Below are positions 21,701 to 31,620 of a DNA stretch of 64,000 nucleotides, piece by piece. How positions within the stretch are numbered: the first letter of the stretch is position 1; each line of letters starts with the position of its first letter. The notes under the pieces are model-generated. The model made no database searches and had not been told where the DNA came from. It saw only the letters and a list, made by a program, of their open reading frames with translations. The position numbers were made by a program, and so were the translations under genes. This DNA is from Oryza sativa Japonica Group (taxonomy: Eukaryota > Streptophyta > Magnoliopsida > Poales > Poaceae). Where the stretch lies: contig NC_089035.1 in NCBI RefSeq assembly GCF_034140825.1, positions 2,997,001 to 3,061,000 of the forward strand, in the 5' to 3' direction.

Positions 21701-23418
21701 ATATCGGCGGCGATTTGAGGATGGAAAGGGATGGAAGGCCGATGGCGGCACGCGACCGAGCGGCGGTGCACGGCGGATGACGCCGAGGCGGCGCGGCGTC
21801 GGGGCGAGTGCGTCGGGGAAGATGAGAGGGAGTGCGAAGATGGGGCGGACCGGAGCTCCTCTTTGGCTCCCCGCGCTCGCCGGCTCCCACGGCAGCGCGA
21901 CAACGACAATGGCAGTCAAGGCGGCAATGGTGTGGTGGGGAGAGGAGGCGAGACAACGGGGGAGATGGGAGGGCTCGGGTTTTTATAGTGGAGCGAGGTC
22001 GGTTTGGGAGGCATGGGCGAGCTGGTTGGCGCTCGGCTGGCGAGCGGCAAAGGCAGTTTGTGGGCGGTGCGAACATGGCGATGGCGTGGATGCAAGGGCG
22101 CGGTGAAGGCGGTGGATCGGACGGCGAGAATCAAACCGCGAGCGTGGGCTAGCGCGGTCAAGGCGGAGGCGGCGAGCTGGCATGGTCGTGGTGGTGGCGT
22201 GGGCGCGACAGGGCGCAAAGGCGGCGTCAGCGGCGCCCTGTGCCCGCTCCCGCACCAGGACAAGGGAGAGAGCGAGGCGGCCTTGCCCGCAAGGGAAAAG
22301 CGAAAGGAGGAGGAGGAAAGGGAGCCTTGCTCCTTCCGTTTTTGGGCGGCGAGGCTGGAGAGGCGCGTGGGATTGGCGTCGCCGCGTTGGCGGCTTGTGG
22401 CATGCGGAGGCGGGGCCATGGTGACGCAGCGGATGACAGCGAAAAGGGAGGAGGGCTGGTTTGGCGGCGAGCGCGGACCAAGGCGGTCGACGCGGCAGAG
22501 GTGACGGTGGCGCGGCCACAGCGGTCGGCCTTGAGCGGCGCCGCGCCCGGGAGCATCGGCGTGGCGCGGTCAAGGTGGGGGCACAGGCGCGGCAGGACGT
22601 TGTCGGCGTCCTCTGCCTCCGCGCGCAAGAAGACAAGGGCGAGAGGAGAGAGGTCGGGTTTAGAAGGGAAAAGTGAGGGAGGACGGTGGAAAGGGAAGCC
22701 TCTCCCTTCCGTTTTGGGCGGCGGGCAGGCGAGGCGCGCGCGGGAAGGGCTGCCGGCGAATTCAAACGGCGGCGGCGGGAATCGGCGCCGAGGTGAGGAG
22801 TTCGACGAGAGAGAGAGAGGAAGAAGACGAGAGAGCGAGAGAAACAGAGAGAGAGCGAGCGCACACGCGCAACGCACGTGCGAGGGGGAGGAGGAGGAGC
22901 GGCTGAGAGGAGATGGGCCGAGGAGAAAACGGCCCACAAAAATCCGAGGGAGGCAAAATAGACTTTTTCGGAGGAGATTGATTTGGAGAGAAATGGAGAG
23001 ATTTAGGGTTTGGATTCGAATTCAAATTTGATATTCAAACTCGAGGGTTTAGGGATGTATCAAGGGAATTCAAGGAGAAGTCATGGGATAGATTCAAAAG
23101 GAATACTTGGGTATTTGTTCTCGGGAACATAGGGTGGAGTCAAGGAGGGAAACAAAACGGGGGTTTGGACATTTTGGGATTTGGAAATGTATTTGGCGAG
23201 GATTCAAAGGAAGGGATTGACTTTCGGATTTAGATTTCGGAGACTTGAATTGGAAGAGGAAATTTGAGGCGGAGGATTTTGATTTCGATGAGAGGGAACA
23301 ACGGGATTTGAATTGAGATCTTGGCACAACTTAGACTCGCACACAAAGAACGAAAATTTTCGCAATTAGGATTTTGCCGAATTAGTTTTTAACGACTCAC
23401 GAAAAGCGGAGCGTTACA
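18704..23418 (+). mobile_element. Giant solo LTR (4.7 kb), Ty3/gypsy-type
   Basis: Begins TGTCACACCCCAATCTG, ends GAGCGTTACA, and is flanked by the 5-bp duplication GGTCT (18699-18703, 23419-23423). No gag or pol signatures occur inside, so it is a solo LTR of unusual length. This resembles grass gypsy families with multi-kilobase LTRs (RIRE3/RIRE8/spip type is a guess). The part 20740-22940 is strongly GC- and CpG-rich and opens long frames on both strands without recognisable domains. A second, rearranged member lies at 31515-36239. The ends are clean, so it looks relatively young. Confidence 0.8.
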
Positions 23419-23423
23419 GGTCT

Positions 23424-25010
23424 CTGTTATACGTCATATGCCATCACATTTATCATTTACAACAGTACCAGAAAAGATCTTCATACAGATTAAGAGTTCT
23501 GAATCTTTAGAGAGTGCTTAAAATGAATCGTTCAGGAAAGGGGAAAAAAACTGCAATCAGATGAACCAACATACTGCAATGCAAATTCAGTGTAAACAAA
23601 CTCCTAGCACACTCAATCCCTTATTCAACATGCTACATGCAGATGTTCACTTGTTTCGCGTTTATTTTCTGAACCAAACTGATACACACTACCTGTGTTT
23701 CATACTTGCAGTAGTGGTCTTGTGCCATTGTGCAACAACATAGACATACTAAATCATATCAACTTCTAAGTCTACATGATATCCCCCACCCCACGCCCCC
23801 CCCCCCCCCAAAAAAAAAAAAAAATCAAAGTGCCCGTATTAACCACCCACAACTAAACTTACTGTTAAATCTCAATCTCCAAACATGAAAGAAAAAACAA
23901 GCTCTCCAAGATGTTCTATGCCAACTATCCATGTTGCATCAGCCAACAGGTGAATCTTTGGAATTGAACAATTAACAATGAGAAAAAAGACACGAATATT
24001 AGAAAGGTACCTAATATCAAATAATTAGAATGATGTCGTCTACCCCACCAACTTGTGGAGCTAGCCGGAAGACCCTAGGTGTTTTTCCAATTAACAAGGA
24101 GAAGCTAGCAATCCATGTAGAAAATCTCAGATCATTGGATTAAGAAGGCGTGCATATATCCAAATACTGCATTATCAAAAGTTCACATAATCCAAATGTT
24201 ACCACAAAGCAAAAGAGGCTTTTACTGACATGCAGACAGAGAGATTGCTAACCTTAAGCAGAAAGTGCCCAAAAAATCTAGGGAAACTATACTCCATACT
24301 GGTTGTTTACACACACAAATACTACAGAATTGACCTGTTATACCTATGAGATTAAGAAAATTGAGGAGCAAGGAACAGAGTAGCTGCAAGCATAAACATG
24401 AAGATAAAACAGAACTTGATCACTCCATGTTCAGTTAAATAATGTCCAAAGGAGCTCTGAATATGCAGTAGCACTTAAAATGTCAGAGGTCAGAACTAGC
24501 TTGCTAATACCAACAGGAAGAACCGATCATACATAATGCAGGCAGAATTTTCATTGGGGGAAAGGAAAACCTGAATGCAGATGATGCAACATACAGCAAC
24601 ATCAGTGTAAACAAACTCCTATAACCCTACATTCAGATGCTTTTGTCCCTCGAAATTAAATACAGATACAAAATGACACTATACAGCCACTGAACTACAA
24701 ACTCAATCAGATAAAATTCCAGTGCTCTAATTCATGAGTAAAATAATCTCAGTTTATTACTTGAATCCTTAAAGGATAAAGAACAAACTACCCGTATTAA
24801 CCATCCGTGGCTAAACTTATTCTTAAATCTGAATCCCCAAACATGACAGAAAAAATATTTAAGAACATATTGACAACTGAACAATTAACAGGTGCTAGAA
24901 TTCGAGGTAGAAAATCAAGCATCATCAGATTAAGAAGGCATGGTCGCATCGCATGGATATATCTGAGAAAACACTACTTCATTATAAAAAAATCCACAGA
25001 ATCCAGGTGA
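23424..25010. repeat. Tandemly duplicated 3' flank of the A-gene units
   Basis: Two related copies: 18440-18703 continued at 23424-24230 (split by the LTR) and about 24235-25010. Matching landmarks are ATTGACCTGTTAT (18679 / 24333), AGTGTAAACAAACTCCT (23571 / 24604) and TAAATCT.AATC.CCAAACATGA (23864 / 24823). Related sequence also flanks A3 (36245-36720) and A4 (41040-41400). No gene is supported. Confidence 0.65.
23985..24087 (-). mobile_element. tRNA-derived SINE, copy 2
   Basis: Same family as 18487-18592 (GGAAGACC / GTGGAGCTAGCC / ACCTAATATCAAATAATTAG shared), with internal loss around box B. The near-identical repeat CAATTAACAATGAGAA / CAATTAACAAGGAGAA at 23969-23984 and 24088-24103 is its target duplication. 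Confidence 0.75.
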
Positions 25011-25187
25011 GGATCGATATAGAGGTAGCACAACTGCACAAAATCAACCAATATGTTCAACCAATGTTTCAGAATTCATCGATCAGACGTCACGAACAGG
25101 TCATAAAGCAGGAACAGGTGGAATGGCAAACACGAGAAAGAGATCGACAGACCAACGAGGAATCCAGCATATGAAGTCTCGACGGAA

Positions 25188-25760
25188 TCAGTTGGCGCCG
25201 GATACATCCTGCCGGGCGCCGACGGCCCTCTCGGTGCCCAACTTCGCATTCCCGATCGCGCCCTGGAGGTTATCGCCGGCGACGAAGAGCTCCTCCTCGA
25301 TGAAGTCGTCGACGCAAGGGACACGAGGATGGTCCAGCAGGAGGAGGATCGCATCCAGGTTGCCGCGGCACCCGTCAACACTGATGTACGCTTTTCGGGC
25401 GTCCTTGCCGGCTTCAAGGAGCTTGATTCCAGCGTTCCGCTCCGCGAGGTACTGGTCGCCAAGGAGGCTGATCTCGCCCAGATGCGTCGACGGGTTGACG
25501 CTGCCGCCGTGGAGCGCGAGGAGCTCGGCCACCTTCATGAGGGACATCGCGGAGGCGAGATTTCTGGACGCGTCCACGAGCTCTCCCATCGCGAGCTGGA
25601 TCCTGGTGCGCGCGGCGGCCGCCTCCTCCTCGTCGCCCGCGTGCATCGGCGACTTCAGGTGCGTCAGCGCCGTGGCGAGGCTCTCGCCCACGCTCTCCCA
25701 GCGCTCCGCCGCCTCCACCACACGCTCCCGGAACCGCGATCTCCACGCCTCCGCCGCCAT
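25188..25760 (-). CDS. Family A protein, copy A1 (unknown function)
   Basis: Single-exon frame of 190 residues. It starts MAAEAWRSRFRERVVEAAER and ends QDVSGAN. Conserved family blocks are an N-terminal aromatic/basic helix, NLASAMSLMKVAELLALHGG (central), and CRGNLDAILLLLDHPRVPCV followed by an acidic IEEE segment. The whole chain looks helical and soluble, with no signal peptide or membrane span. The frame is intact. Its 3' flank contains the block shared by all A genes (TTTCAGAATTCATCGATCAG near 25070). Its B partner has been deleted (see 26397-26740), so A1 is an orphan half of unit 1. I do not recognise the family. Confidence 0.72.
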   Translation of the reverse strand: MAAEAWRSRFRERVVEAAERWESVGESLATALTHLKSPMHAGDEEEAAAARTRIQLAMGELVDASRNLASAMSLMKVAELLALHGGSVNPSTHLGEISLLGDQYLAERNAGIKLLEAGKDARKAYISVDGCRGNLDAILLLLDHPRVPCVDDFIEEELFVAGDNLQGAIGNAKLGTERAVGARQDVSGAN

Positions 25761-26056
25761 GTCGCTCTCGCTCGCTCGCTCGGTGGGTGTTCGACACTTC
25801 GACTTAGACAGTTTGTTTCTGGAATGCTTCGCTTCGCGGAGTAGTACTTTAGCATCAGCCAGCCTGGAAGAGACGTGTGGCCCACGGTTGTAAACAGATT
25901 ATTCACCTCGGGGCCGAGTGAAAAATGTGCATACTCGCGGTTAAAAAAATTTGAAACTGCGGGTACGCAAGTTGTCAGTGACACAGAGGGCCGGTAATTT
26001 CCCGTGTCTTCACCGGCAAGACACATTTCTCCTCCTCCAGCAGCGCTTGTCTAGAA
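25761..26056. promoter_or_regulatory. Unit 1 divergent promoter (disrupted)
   Basis: Shares with units 2-4 the A-side leader (GTTTGTTTCTGGAA..CTTCGCTTCGCG), the GGCCCACGGTTGTAA box, CACCTCGG, and the B-side block TTGTCAGTGACACAGAG...CCGTGTCTTCACCGGCAAG. A MITE interrupts the B-side TATA sequence GTCTATAAATTG right after GTCTA. Confidence 0.65.
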
Positions 26057-26396
26057 GGGCCTGTTTAAATATCCTAACAAGTTTTTTCAATATGTTACAT
26101 CAAAAGTTTGGACACATGTATGAAGTATTAAATATAAAAAAAAACTAATTACACAGATTGTGTGTAAATTGCGAGACGAATCTTTTAAGCCTAATTGCTT
26201 TATGATATGATAATATAGTGTTACGGTAAACATTTGTTAATGACGGATTAATTAGGTTTAATAAATTTATTTCGCAGTTTACAGCGGATTATGTAATTTG
26301 TTTTTGTTATTAGACTAAGTTTAATAATTTAAATGTGTGTCCGTATATCTGATGTGACACGGCAAAAATTTTCACCTCTATATCTAAACACAGCTT
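26057..26396. mobile_element. MITE inserted in the B1 TATA box
   Basis: Begins GGGCCTGTTTAAATATC and ends GATATAGAGG-type inverted sequence (ATATCTAAACACAGCTTA). The interior (GCGAGACGAATCTTTTAAGCC, TAATGACGGATTAATTAGG) is a very common rice MITE. It separates GTCTA from ATTGTGCC, which are contiguous as GTCTATAAATTGCGTCC in the other units. Confidence 0.75.
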
Positions 26397-26740
26397 AGAT
26401 TGTGCCATCCTCATCTTCGTCTCCATCCAAACCGCCGCGCTCACGAAACAGCGAGATGGAGAAGGAGAGCTCAATCAATCGGTGGCAATGCGCCTCCAAC
26501 AAGCCCGCAGGTTACCGATCGAGCTAGCTTGGTAATGGTAATCGATCGATAGGTGGACTCGAAACTCCTGATCGGTTTGAAAATAACCGCTTACATTACA
26601 TGTTTCTGCTTGTCCTAGAGTTCTGCTCCGTACCAATCTGTTTCAGAGTTCATTCCAATCCCATGTAAAAAATTCAGAGTTGTGATGCATTTATACTAGT
26701 GTGGTTGATCAAATTTGGAACAGAATCCAGGTGAGGATCG
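26397..26740 (+). pseudogene. B1 remnant: 5'UTR fused to 3'UTR, coding region deleted
   Basis: The left part (ATCTTCGTCTCCATCCAAACC, about 26412) matches the B-gene 5'UTR. The right part from about 26506 (GCAGGTTACCGATCGAGCTA...GGTGGACTCGAAA) matches sequence just after the B4 stop (43968-44160). The whole coding sequence between is missing, so only the UTRs remain. Confidence 0.7.
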
Positions 26741-26913
26741 AGTCGTACAGCTAGCATAAGTGCACAAATGCAACCAAAATGTTCAACCAATGTTTCGGAA
26801 TTCATCGATCAGACGGCATGAACAGCTACCAAAGCAGGAGCAGGTCGAATGGCAAACGCAAAAAAGAGATCGACAGAACAACGAGGTATCAAGCATACGA
26901 AGTCTCGACGGAA

Positions 26914-27486
26914 TCAGTTGGCGCCGGATACGTCCTGCCGGGCGTCGACGGCCCTCTCGTTGCCCAACTCCGCTCTCCCTATCGCGGCCTGGAGGAAACC
27001 ATCGGCGGCGGCGCGATCCTCCTCGATCAAGCCGTCGACGCTGGGGAGATGCGGATGGTCCAGCATGAGGAGGATCGCATCCAGGTGGCTGCGGCACCAT
27101 TCAACATTGGTGTACGCGTCCCGGGCGTCCTCCCAGGCTTCACGGAGCTTGGTCACAGCGATCCGCTCCGCGAGGTACTGGGCGCCAAGGTGGCCGATCC
27201 CGCCGAGAAACGTCGACGGGTTGACGCTGTCGCCGTGGAGCGCGAGGAGATCGGCCGCCTTCATGAGGGACATCGCGGAGGCGAGATCTCTGGACGCGTC
27301 CTCGAGCTGTCCCATCGCGAGCTGGATCCTGGTGCGCGCGGCGGCCGCCGCCTCCTCGTCGGCCGCGAGCATCGGCGACGTCACGTGCGCCAGCGCCGTG
27401 GCGAGGCCCTCGCGCACGCGCTCCCAGCGTCCCGCCGCCTCCACCACACGCTCCCGGAAGCGCGCCCTCCACGCCTCCGCCGCCAT
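26914..27486 (-). CDS. Family A protein, copy A2 (unknown function)
   Basis: Single-exon, 190 residues, intact, starting MAAEAWRARFRERVVEAAGR and ending QDVSGAN. It is very similar to A1 and A3. The conserved central block reads DLASAMSLMKAADLLALHG and the C-terminal block CRSHLDAILLMLDHPHLPSV. The ATG at 27486 is the first Met with the family N-terminus; a longer frame upstream lies in the promoter and is not family-conserved. It is paired head-to-head with the broken B2. Confidence 0.75.
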   Translation of the reverse strand: MAAEAWRARFRERVVEAAGRWERVREGLATALAHVTSPMLAADEEAAAAARTRIQLAMGQLEDASRDLASAMSLMKAADLLALHGDSVNPSTFLGGIGHLGAQYLAERIAVTKLREAWEDARDAYTNVEWCRSHLDAILLMLDHPHLPSVDGLIEEDRAAADGFLQAAIGRAELGNERAVDARQDVSGAN

Positions 27487-27869
27487 GTCGCTCTCGCTCT
27501 CGCTCGCTCGGTGGGTGTTCGGCAATTTGCTTCTGGAAGGCTTCGCCTCTCGCGGCGTGAAATGAAATAGTAGCAGCAGCCAGCCTGGAGGAGACTTGGG
27601 GCCCACGGTTGTAACGGAATGATTCACCTCGGGGACCAAGTGGAAAATGTAAATACTCGCAGTTAAAAAAAATTGAAGCTGCGTGTGCAGGAGTTGTCAG
27701 TGACACAGAGACGGTAATTTTCCGTGTCTTCACGAGCAACAGCAAGCCACATTTCTCATCCTCCAGCAGCGCCTGTCTATAAATTGCGTCCCCATCTTCG
27801 TCTCCATCCAAACCGCCCAAACCGAAGCGAGAAAGAGCGAGAGGGAGAGGGAAAGCTCGATCGGCGGCA
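27487..27869. promoter_or_regulatory. Unit 2 bidirectional promoter
   Basis: About 380 bp between the A2 start and the B2 start position. It holds GGGGCCCACGG (about 27598), CACCTCGGGG, TTGTCAGTGACACAGAGACG, and a B-side TATA box (TCTATAAATTG, about 27777-27787). Confidence 0.65.
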
Positions 27870-28460
27870 CTAGACGAGTGGGAGGAGCTTGCTTGGAGAG
27901 TGCCGGAGACACTCATGCTAGTCAGCTCCGAGATGGAAGCCGTTGTCAGGTTGATCGACGTCGCCCATAGCAAGCTTCAAGTGCTCGGAACTTTGTTTCG
28001 ACGGATACACTTGGGCATGCCGGCGGCCATCGCAATGGACCTCTTCGGCGACCCGGCCACCGTAGGAGTCAGCCCCACCGAGATCCTCGAGGAGGCCCGC
28101 CGCGAGATCTCACTGAGCGGCGCTCGCCACGGGAAGACCATGCACGTCTTCGCTCGCTACGTCGTCGCGCACCTCCACGTCCAGCAAGATGACCCGGGCA
28201 CCCACTACCAGGACGCCATCCGCTTCATCGATAAAGGCGCTGGAGAAGGTTAGCGAAGCCGCGTGGCATGCCGAGGTGGCCAAGGACGCCGTCGACATCG
28301 CCGAGACCCTCCTCTTGGACGTCGGCGGTCGAGAAGCTCGTGGACCAGGCTGCTATGGAGGCAACCTGGCGCTGGCCGTACGAGGTGCCCGGGCGCGCCA
28401 AGCCGTGGTGGCAGAGCAATCTGGCCGCGAGGCCGTCCGCCACGCCGCGCTGCGCTGCAT
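27870..28460 (+). pseudogene. B2 pseudogene (family B)
   Basis: Clear homologue of the B4 N-terminal half: DEWEELAWRVPETLM, MEAVVRLIDVAHSKLQVLG, GMPAAIAMDLFGDPATVGV, ARREISLSGARHGKTMHVFA. The start codon position reads CTA instead of ATG (27870-27872). A single-base insertion around 28228-28236 shifts the frame before ALEKVSEAAWHAEVAKDAVD, and after about 28320 similarity fades. A protein could only start at the internal ATG (27915) and would be short. B2 is therefore probably dead while A2 remains intact. Confidence 0.75.
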
Positions 28461-28477
28461 AGTGTGCGCTTCACGCT

Positions 28478-28866
28478 GTCGTCCGGATTTGCACCGCAAT
28501 CCGCATCCACCCGAAGCCAAAACCTCTCCCCGCCGCCGCGGATTCGCTCGCCGCCGGCGACCTAATGTCGCACGGCATCGGACCACATCCACCTCTCGCA
28601 GCCGGCCGTCTCCAGCGACCCAGGGCCCAATCCGAGCCGTCCATTCTCTTCAGCATCTATCACTCGTTCCATTACCGTGCTCCGTTCCCCCCTCTTGCGC
28701 CGCCGTTCGCCGGATTGCCTCGGCCGTTGATCCCGGCCGGGGTCAACCCCCTGGTCCAAGACTACGTGGTAGCGTCATGTGGCTGCCACGTCGGACGGGT
28801 GGGCCGGCCTAGGCAGCCAAGGCCCCAACGGCCTCGGTTCATCCCATAACAGCCCAAAATCCCATG
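28478..28866 (+). repeat. ~370-bp duplicated block, copy 1
   Basis: Same orientation and high similarity to 39606-39962: GTCCGGATTT.CACCGCA, CGGCGACCTAATGTC.CACGGCAT, TCTTCAGCATCTATCACTCGTT, GGTCAACCCCCTGGTCCAAG. It lies downstream of B2 as its partner lies downstream of B3, so it belongs to the repeated A/B unit. Here it also forms the upstream region of the F-box gene. Confidence 0.8.
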
Positions 28867-29060
28867 ATCCTTAGGCCACCAGCCTCCTTCCCTCATGATA
28901 GGCCTACTAAATTATTTCGGCCCAAAACAAAGAGCGCAGAGTCCAGATCTAGACGAAAACGCCTAGTACGTACTATTAATAATCCTCCTGCATCTATATA
29001 GATAGAAGCATTACTGAACCAACCACGCAACCGAATTCATTGCTTTTTTTTTCTTTTCCC

Positions 29061-31620
29061 ATGGATTTCATCACGGTTGAGCGTGAGGCGAAACTTCGGC
29101 GGCCGCGAGATCCATCTGACCATAGTACCAGTTGTGGCGGCGACGACGACAGCCCAATCAGCCATCTCAGCGACGATGTTCTCGTCCACGTCCTCGGCTT
29201 CCTGCCCACAGCCACCGATCTGATGCGCGCATGCGCGGTCTCGCGGTGGTGGTGCCGCCTCGGGGCGCGTGTCCCTCTCCTCCGCTTCCTCTGCATCGAC
29301 CGTGCGTTTGATCGGCAGGAGACACTCGATCGGTTCGTCGCTTTCATCAACAATGTTCTTACCCGGCGTGCAGCTGGCCAATCTGATGCCGGTGTCGAGG
29401 AGCTGACCATCTCCCTAAAATCTGGCATGTCGTCCGTCGACGTCGCCGAAGTCGATGCTTGGATTCGGTATGGTATGCAGCATGTGTCGAACACTTTCAC
29501 CTTGGAACTTAATATTCCATTGAGGTCAGGCAACAACAGCAACCACCGCTACCTCGACGACGACGAGGACGACGACGACGACAACAACGGCATGATCTTG
29601 GCTGAGCTTCCTAGCTCACCAAGATTGAAGAGCGTGATGTTGTCGTTAAGCAATGCTCGTCTCCGGCTCCCCACCGCCGCAGCGTTTGATTCTCTCGTGG
29701 ATCTCTCGCTCGAGAATGTGCGGCTTGAGGACAACAGCATCCACCTCCTGAATCGCCTCTTGTCACCAGCATGCTGCCCGCGTTTGCAGAGGCTACGCTT
29801 CAATAAACTGACAGTGGGTCGACAGGTAGAAGAGTTGCATCTTGAGTCCGACGAGCTCTTGGAGTTGTCGTTGAATTGCATCAGCAGATGTATAACTTTG
29901 TCGCTGCAGATCAAGACTCCCAGGCTCCGTGTTTTCCACATGAGATACACCTCGCTCATAGGGAAGTTGACAATCTCCGCGCCGAGGCTAGAGGAGTTCA
30001 TACTCCCCTACACGGGGAGGGTTTCCGTAATCAACGTCGAGGATATGCCGTGTGTCCGGGTCCTCGAGATTGATCTGTGGTTACTAGGAGGATCTCAATA
30101 TGGTGGCTACATAAACAAAGATAGGATTCGACTTCTACAGTGTTGCAGATTCCTTCAATTTCTCACTATACGCCTGGTTAAGTACCTCTGTTTATATACT
30201 ACCTCCATCCTAAAATGTTTGACGCCGTTGACTTTTTTAAAAATGTTTGACCGTTCGTCTTATTCAAAAAATTTAAGTAATTGTTAATTCTTTTTCTATC
30301 ATTTGATTTATTGTTATATATACTTTTATGTATACATATAGTTTTACACATATCACAAAAGTTTTTAAATAAAACAAACGGTCAAACATGTTTGAAAAAG
30401 TCAACGGTGTCAAACATTTAGGGAATGAGGGAGTACTATATAGTGAGAAATGCATTGCAAGTGCTATACAGTACAAATCATTTTCATGTTAATGCTTTAT
30501 TGGTGTTACTCGCATACATATGATTTCACTTTCCCACATATATAACTGTGATTTTCCGGCTAACATACTGTAGGTGCATGCATGTGAGATTTATTTGATA
30601 CCAAAGTTCGTGATGTTTTCAACTCCAGGCTTAACACAAGCTGGAGAGGTTGTGCAGAAAGACAACGGCAATGCAGAGGTTGAGTTGATGAAAGATGTAC
30701 CGGAACTTCCTCACGTTACATCTCTATCATTACGAGTTATTGAAATGAACGAGATGTATGACATTGCTAGCGTGTTATGTGTTATTGGTCGGTGCAAATT
30801 TCTCAAACATCTCGAGCTTGACATCAAGATGGTAAGCGGTTAGCTACTCAATACTCCATTTCATATTACGAGTCATTTTGACTCTTTTTTTTAAGGTCAT
30901 TTATAAAAAATATATCAATATTTTAATACTGAAGAAGCATACTACAAATATATATATTAAATGTTAGTTTTAATGTTATACGTATTAAATGTTAGTTTTA
31001 ATGTTATACGTTCGTTAGTTTAATGTTACTAATAGTGTTGTAGATGTTGCTAAATTTTCATATTAATATGATCAAACCTAAATAAAATTGACTAGAAAAA
31101 AAATTCAAAGTAACTTATAATATAAAACGGAAGGAGTAGCTTATTAATAACCCACCATCAATTCTTTTAAATAAAAGTTCCGTTAAATATTATATATGAT
31201 TATGCTCCACAGGCACATTGTGAAGGACCTACAGAGGTCAGCAATCAAAATCAGAAGGATTACCATATCATCTCGTTAGAGCATCTTCAGGAGATAAAGA
31301 TCACCTGCTCTTACATGCGAAACCATGAAGTTGGACTGATCAAATTCTTACATACAAGCGCACCGGCCTTGAAGAAGATGAGGATAGCGTTCATATCGGG
31401 CTTTATGTGTTCCCAAAGCTTAGACATCTTCTTTATGCGTTCTCGAAGCTTAGAAATCCTGAAAGAACTCCTCATCAGCAGGATCTGCTTCATCTTCTTC
31501 AGCAACTGGGGGGGGGATTATTTATATAGAGCAAGGATGAGTACGGGAGTACTCAGCAAGCCAAGGGAAAATAGGTGTTTAATGCAGGCTTCAAGGAAAG
31601 GCTGTTGTTTTTGCAGTTGA
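29061..31620 (+). CDS. F-box protein (F-box/LRR-FBD type), 3' end replaced by LTR sequence
   Basis: Three exons: 29061-30176, 30574-30831 and 31213-31620 (593 codons). The F-box (about residues 37-75: [29 protein letters not shown]) is followed by leucine-rich segments ([50 protein letters not shown]). The second exon has [19 protein letters not shown] and [19 protein letters not shown], as in rice F-box/LRR proteins. Such proteins recruit substrates to SCF E3 ligases. In exon 3 the host sequence ends near 31507 at the edge of an LTR fragment, so the last ~35 residues (from about NWGGDYLYR) are LTR-encoded and the normal C-terminus is missing. Introns 1 and 2 each hold a Stowaway-like MITE. 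Confidence 0.75.
30199..30434. mobile_element. Stowaway-like MITE in F-box intron 1
   Basis: Inverted ends: CTACCTCCATCCTAAAATGT and AAACATTTAGGGAATGAGGGAG, each extended by GACGCCGTTGACTTTTT / AAAAAGTCAACGGTGTC. TA-type flanks. Confidence 0.75.
30853..31137. mobile_element. Stowaway-like MITE in F-box intron 2
   Basis: Ends TACTCCATTTCATATTACGA and TTATAATATAAAACGGAAGG are inverted and similar. Inside, a 29-bp unit (ATTAAATGTTAGTTTTAATG) is tandemly doubled at about 30956-31015. Confidence 0.65.

Noticed and set aside
20708-23031. Many long frames (up to 318 residues) on both strands in the GC-rich centre of the giant LTR
   Set aside because: No domains, low-complexity Arg/Gly/Pro/Ser composition, and several frames open at once, as expected from CpG-rich non-coding DNA.
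25123-27973. Long open frames (up to ~277 residues) opposite or overlapping A1/A2 and their promoters
   Set aside because: They are GC3-rich shadows of the A genes. Their protein sequences are not conserved between units, whereas the A and B frames are.
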